DNA of 64,000 nt from Dryomyza anilis (lineage: Eukaryota > Arthropoda > Insecta > Diptera > Dryomyzidae): positions 28,726,440-28,790,439 of the forward strand of contig OX638132.1 in assembly GCA_951804985.1 (NCBI GenBank). The letters run 5' to 3'. The notes beneath the pieces are model-generated. The model was not told the DNA's origin. It did not search any database and saw nothing but the letters and a program-made list of their open reading frames with translations. How positions within the stretch are numbered: position 1 is the first letter of the stretch; each line of letters starts with the position of its first letter. The translations under genes were made by a program, and so were the position numbers. Of the stretch, positions 59,471 to 64,000 are shown in pieces.

Positions 59471-60307
59471 TAGATATTTGTATGAAAATGTCATCAGATG
59501 CAGATACGGCTCATTTGTTCTTATCAATGTTGATATTTTAAATGAACATTTTTGGTTATAGTTTGGTATAGGATTTACCGATCCGTACCAGGATATAAAG
59601 AATTTAAAAATGAAATAACATTAAAAACAGTCTTAGTCGAATTGGCATGTTATGGATTGGAATGGTATGCTATATTGACAGATTCTCATGCATTTAAAAT
59701 TTAGAAAATATTAATTTATTTTTTTTATATATGTATAACCATTATAGAGGGAAAAGGAAGGCAATTGATCACTTTAAAGTTCACTCGGATATGCATCATT
59801 GAATTTTTTTTGTCAAATTGGATCCTTTTGAGACTTTTTGAATAAAAGTTCAATAACGTAGTTGGGTTCTGGCAACTTAAAAAAAAGTCTCAATCTATGA
59901 CATCGAAGTACGAACATAAAGGGTCAGTCACATCATAAACAAATTTAAAAATGGAGTTAATTGAAAACATGAAAAAAATAACAAAATCCTTATTTTGGAT
60001 TTTGTAAAAATTGGATAGATCCGCAATGAACCGAAATCAGAATCGAAACCGGAACCGGAATTGCAACCCATACAATTTGATTGATGGAAATCGAAATCAG
60101 AACCTAACCACTTTTTTAAAAATCTTAAAATCAGATACGGAACCGATAATCCAAAGGTTTAAGACCCTGGATAGAAGAATATTTATTTTTCTTGTATATC
60201 TTACAAATTTATTTCGAGATTAACCTTTTTATATTATATCCCTAAAAATGAAAATTAAAAAAAAATAGAACCCCTACAAGTCCCCCTGGCTATGGGCCTG
60301 TATGGTA
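59471..60307. other. AT-rich spacer with a purine-rich hexamer tract
   Basis: 60029-60100 is a degenerate RAAYCRGAAYCG tract that yields an NRNQNRNRN-type frame. Nothing else recognised. Confidence 0.4.
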
Positions 60308-60464
60308 TAATAATAATTATTTGGTGCTACAGTCCTATAAGAACTTACGCCGAGCAGTCTCACCATTTGATCTATGAAAAGCTGTTGTTAGCCCCAGTTC
60401 AGGCTTGAACCGGGGACCTTTCGGCTCGTAGTCCAACACACTAACTTTGAGCTACCGGCGCTAC
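60308..60464 (-). mobile_element. tRNA-derived SINE with large internal deletion
   Basis: The tail and GTGCTACAGTCCTATAAGAA are joined at about 60370 directly to ATGAAAAGCTGTTGTTAGCC and the tRNA-like head (complement of GGCTTGAACCGGGGACC). Confidence 0.85.
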
Positions 60465-60640
60465 GAATAGTTAATATTATTAATTTAAAATGCAGAAATA
60501 TTGATATACAATAAAAGCAATAAATTGAAAAAAATAAAATCATTTATAAGATACAAAATGCTTGAAAAATCACAAAAATATATGTAAACGAAATCAGAAA
60601 TAACACTCAACACAAAGAAAAGCAACTGTTTACACTACGC
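60465..60640. other. AT-rich spacer
   Basis: Nothing recognised. Confidence 0.4.
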
Positions 60641-61362
60641 AAATAATTTAATAAAACTCTTGGGTTCTGAGTTTATGACTACTGAATTATCAATGATATC
60701 GCACGACAAACGCAAACAAGGACATTGCCATCGCGTACACTTCCTGCATGATTGTCCCAACTTGATGTTTGATATGGCAACGCTTCGGTTGTCTTAAGTT
60801 GAGTTGTTTGGTTGCGTGGTTGGGTTTGTTTTTCTTTTTTGAAGTCAGGCAATTTGGTCAATCAGCTCCAAAACACCGCGGGCCAAAAGGATTCCCTTGC
60901 ATTTCTATGGACGTGTGGTGTGTGTGTGTTCGTGTGTGGTTTTGTTTGATTTTGGTCCTTTTTCTCGCTCGACTGTCATTGTTTGCATATTTCTTTTTGT
61001 TGCTGTTTTATTTTATTATTAATTTGAATTGTTGTTTCACAACATAGCACACATACTCACGTATGTACAGGCAGGCTTAAGTATGTGTTGACATGCATGT
61101 CACATTCTCACTTTTTCAGTTAGCTTTTAGATGACATATGTTTTGTAGTCAGCACAATGGTACTTTTTATAATGCAGGAGAAAAAATATGTTTTGCAGCA
61201 AATATTATATGATTGCTTTCATCTCTCAAAAATTTCGAAAAATAGGCTTGATAATAATAAAATCATGTATATAATAATAAAATCATGGCGAAAACTATGA
61301 AATTATTGTGACGATCACACATATATTTACGAAATTTATAATTGAAGTCCCTAAATGTTTGC
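60641..61362. other. Low-repeat segment
   Basis: Mixed composition with GTGTGGTGTGTGTGTG and TTCGGTTGTCTTAAGTTG. A 92-codon plus-strand frame at 60769-61047 ends hydrophobic but has no recognisable domain. Unassigned. Confidence 0.22.
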
Positions 61363-61364
61363 TA

Positions 61365-63230
61365 CACGGATAGAAAAAGATTTCTTTGAATATGTTTGAA
61401 TGTAATTAAAAAGTAATACGAAATTACCATACATGTATTAGGAATGAAGTGTAATTAAATTATAATCGAAATTGAATTTATTTTTGTTCACGTGTAAACA
61501 TTATTATATTGTACAGCAGAAACTGTCAAATTTACTATAAATATGTTACAAAACCAACATAAAATGTTAATTGCATTTGAATAAACTATTTCTTGGCAAT
61601 TTACTTGGTAAAACAATGTTTCGAAACACATTTCTCTTCAGTGAGGTTTGCCATTTCATGATGGAAAGATATCCGAGCCAACAACGAGTCGAAATTATTA
61701 AAATTTACTACCGAAATTCGGAGTCAGTGGCCTCAACGTTAAGAGCGCTACGTCCAATTTATGGTCGTCATAATCGTCCTAGCAGATCAACTATTGAGCG
61801 TCTAGTGGAAAAATTTGAATGCACAGGCACAGTACAAAATGTTCCCGTGCCAGTGAGACAAAGAAGTGCCCGTAGTGTCGAGAATATTGCTACCGCTGAG
61901 GCTTCAGTTTAAGAAAGCCCAAATGTGTCTCTCACACGTCGTTCTCAAGCGTTGAGCATGTCTGTGACGTCCTTGTGACGAATTTTGCGAAAATATCTTA
62001 GCCTACATCCTTACAAAATCAAATTGACGCAAGAACTGAAGCCGCTTGACCACCAGAAGCGTCGTATGTTCGTGAATTAAGCTGGGCAACAACTTGAAAA
62101 TTATTCGGATTTTCATCGAAAAATCATCTTCAGCGATGAGGCTCATTTCTGGCTGAATGGCTTCGTCAATAAACAAAATATGCGTTATTAGTCAGACAGC
62201 AATCCAAACGTACTTCTTTTGTGATGATCAAGACCGGCACGTTACTGTCAATGGGAATCGCTACCGTTCAATGATAACCGAATATTTTTGGCCCCAATTG
62301 GATGATATGGACTTGGAGGACATGTGGTTCCAACAGGACGCCACAAGCCACACAGCGAATGCCATAATCAATTTATTGGAAACCAAGTTAAGAGAACGTG
62401 TTATCTCACGAAATGGTCCAGTCGATTGGTCGCCTCGGTCGTGCGATTTGACGCCGTTAGACTATTTCCTGTGGGGCTACGTCAAGTCTATGGTCTATGC
62501 CAACAAGCCAGCGACGATTGATGAACTTCGTACGAATATCGAACGTGAAATTGCAGCAGTATCGGCCGATTTATGCTTGAAAACCGTCGAAAATTGGGTC
62601 AGCGTCTGGACTTCTGCAAGCGTGCCCGTGGTGGCCATTCCATACATAATGACATCGAACGTACTTTTACAGGAATAAAGAATTTCATTGATATCCAAAA
62701 CCGTTTTTGTTTTATTTAAAAAACTTTTGTAGCGCTCTTATTGAAATACCCGTTACTTGCAGTTTTAAACGAATTATTTATTTATGCATTTAAAAATTTG
62801 TATATAAATTCAATTATTATAAGTTCCCACTGTGCATGTTTAAAGATTTTTAATAAAAATTAATAGAAAAACAATATTTTATTTTCAGGATTTCTTTCCA
62901 AAAATATTTAAATATGTTTCTATGCAAACATACTACTTTTTGAACTGAAACAACTGATATGTTTCACTGGAAACATATTTATATTCAGTTCGTTCAAAAT
63001 CTTGTTTTATTTTGAACATATTTATGTTTCGGTTCAAATATTTATTTTATTTGGATGTAGTAATTATTCTGTTTCCATTAGAACATTCTCTATTTTAAGG
63101 GGCAACATTAAAATGTTTCTGGAATATTATAATGTAAGTCAGAGCTCATTACAACACTGCTCAAGTCTCAATACAACCCTGTTTACAAATGATTTATCAA
63201 TCAATTATATATTATTTTACATAAAATTCC
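61365..63230 (+). repeat. Large repeat R1, copy 3, carrying a mariner
   Basis: Starts CACGGATAGAAAAAG after TA (61363-61364). 61365-61628 is collinear with 27170-27424 reversed and 62753-63230 with 26045-26480 reversed. About 690 bp of R1 between these points is absent where the mariner sits. Confidence 0.8.
61629..62752 (+). pseudogene. Mariner transposase pseudogene (DD41D-like), near full-length coding
   Basis: Begins just before the start codon (MMERYPSQQRVEIIKIYYRN, helix-turn-helix region TLRALRPIYGRHNRPSRSTI). Then come broken segments KPLDHQKRRMFVN, KIIFSDEAHFWLNGFVNKQN (first catalytic D), RDDQDRHVTVNGNRYRSMIT, MWFQQD (second D) and CDLTPLDYFLWGY (third D). Stops at about 61910, 61976, 62079 and 62188 and frameshifts near 62160-62200 disable it. 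One Gly after FQQD is lost relative to the 12.7-kb copy; counting it gives 41 residues between the last two Asp, as in rosa-type mariners. The right terminus (TTTTGTAGCGCTCTTATTGA) is present, the left terminus lost. Confidence 0.85.
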
Positions 63231-63652
63231 AAACATTCATGTTAATGCCTGCAAAATTATGTTTGGGAGAGCCCTTTTTTTGCAGCGTGTACAAACAGCT
63301 TTTCATAGTATGAATGCATTTTTTTATCAGTAAATATTTTTAAAGTTATTTTATTTCTGGGATCACGATAGTTATGTCCTTTTTTTGCTAAGTGCTTATG
63401 TGTTAGTTGAAGAACCATTTCGTCTAAAACACATTTACATTACTACATTGATGTATGTACCCATCCCATGCCTGCAGGCTACAAATTGTTTGAAATTCAA
63501 CTTCCAATCTGGCTTGCATTTTAATGAGATTCACACTTGTTGATGGGTTACAAAGTGGCAGCATAAGATCTTGCATTAGCTTTCAACTCTATGTAAAAAT
63601 AAAAAAAAAAAAAACATATGTATATTTTAGGTTATATATAAAATTTAAAATA
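63231..63652. other. Spacer
   Basis: Nothing recognised. Confidence 0.4.
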
Positions 63653-64000
63653 TATGGGCCACATTCCACACCAAATCGACCAAAAAAAGTGAAATTTGAG
63701 ATTTTACCTTTTGGATTTCAATAAAATTTGGGCAACTGATTAAGGGTATCCAGATATGTACTGACCATTTTTTTTTCGCCCACTACTTCCAGAGATACAG
63801 TGGCTAAAAAAAATGTGCCAAAAATCACTTTTGTATGATTATTTATATTTAAATATCTCTTAAACTAGAAATGCTAGAAACTCCATTGATGGCTCGTTTT
63901 AAAGCTAATAGAACAGGTTTTAGAAAATTTAAGTTGTGAGTTCTAAACGAGAACATGTTCTATTAGCATTAAAATGAGCCATCAACGGAGTTTCTGGTAT
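63653..64000. mobile_element. Fold-back element R4, copy cut by the window end
   Basis: Left arm from GGGCCACATTCCACACCAAA, through AGAGATACAGTGGC and GAAACTCCATTGATGGCTCG. The turn lies near 63950, after which GAGCCATCAACGGAGTTTC begins the returning arm. Confidence 0.75.

Noticed and set aside
60011..60223. 70-codon asparagine/arginine-rich frame
   Set aside because: Translated degenerate hexamer tract with no support as a gene.

Overview
This is AT-rich nuclear DNA from a eukaryote, most probably a higher (muscomorph) fly. The reasons are the 62-bp introns and fly-like start context (CAAAATG) of the one intact gene, a mariner transposase of the kind with wide DD41D spacing, and a dominant interspersed repeat built around (GACA/GACG)n that resembles the 'mini-me' repeats of Diptera. 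The species was not identified.

One complete protein gene is visible: a five-exon GH35 beta-galactosidase (GLB1 family) on the minus strand, 30444-32924, 647 codons, with signal peptide, both catalytic glutamates and the C-terminal jelly-roll signature. The remainder is intergenic or intronic DNA filled with repeats. The other protein-like sequence is decayed transposase (mariner at 12.1-13.1 kb and 61.6-62.8 kb, possibly a Tc1-like remnant near 3.5 kb).

Repeat families. (1) A tRNA-derived SINE of about 300 bp, ten copies, with perfect A and B boxes, a TTA-rich tail and 10-15-bp target duplications. (2) A mini-me-like GACA-core repeat, about eleven copies. (3) Mariner and mariner-derived fold-back hairpins. 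(4) Elements with CACAGTG/CACAATG termini and 5-bp CGGSG duplications (Transib-like). (5) hAT-like elements with CAGTG termini and 8-bp duplications. (6) A Harbinger-like MITE (TAA duplication). (7) Several TA-flanked MITE families. (8) Helitron-like elements carrying minisatellites. (9) Three copies of a large unclassified repeat R1 at 0-0.8, 26.0-27.4 and 61.4-63.2 kb. (10) Smaller unclassified repeats R2, R3 and R4.

Layout: 0-2.6 kb R1, hAT end, fold-back MITE, Helitron-like; 4.4-8.8 kb SINE, mini-me, MITE in R2, R3; 9.4-10.7 kb low-repeat segment; 11.1-15.9 kb R2, mariner carrying a SINE, mini-me, hairpin, MITE, SINE; 16.2-21.7 kb nested mini-me copies, R3, fold-back R4, mariner hairpin; 22.4-23.3 kb low-repeat segment; 23.9-29.6 kb mini-me, a CpG-rich repeat, R1, MITE, Helitron-like; 30.4-32.9 kb beta-galactosidase; 34.4-43.6 kb Harbinger-like, CCCAGCAGG-ended element, hAT-like and MITEs; 44.8-55.5 kb two deep insertion nests; 55.8-56.7 kb low-repeat segment; 57.46-57.70 kb a 15 x 16-bp minisatellite; 58-64 kb CCCAGCAGG-ended element with MITE, R1 carrying a mariner, and the start of another fold-back.

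Several insertions can be checked inside the window because a second repeat copy keeps the uninterrupted target. The relative order of insertion can therefore be read directly.
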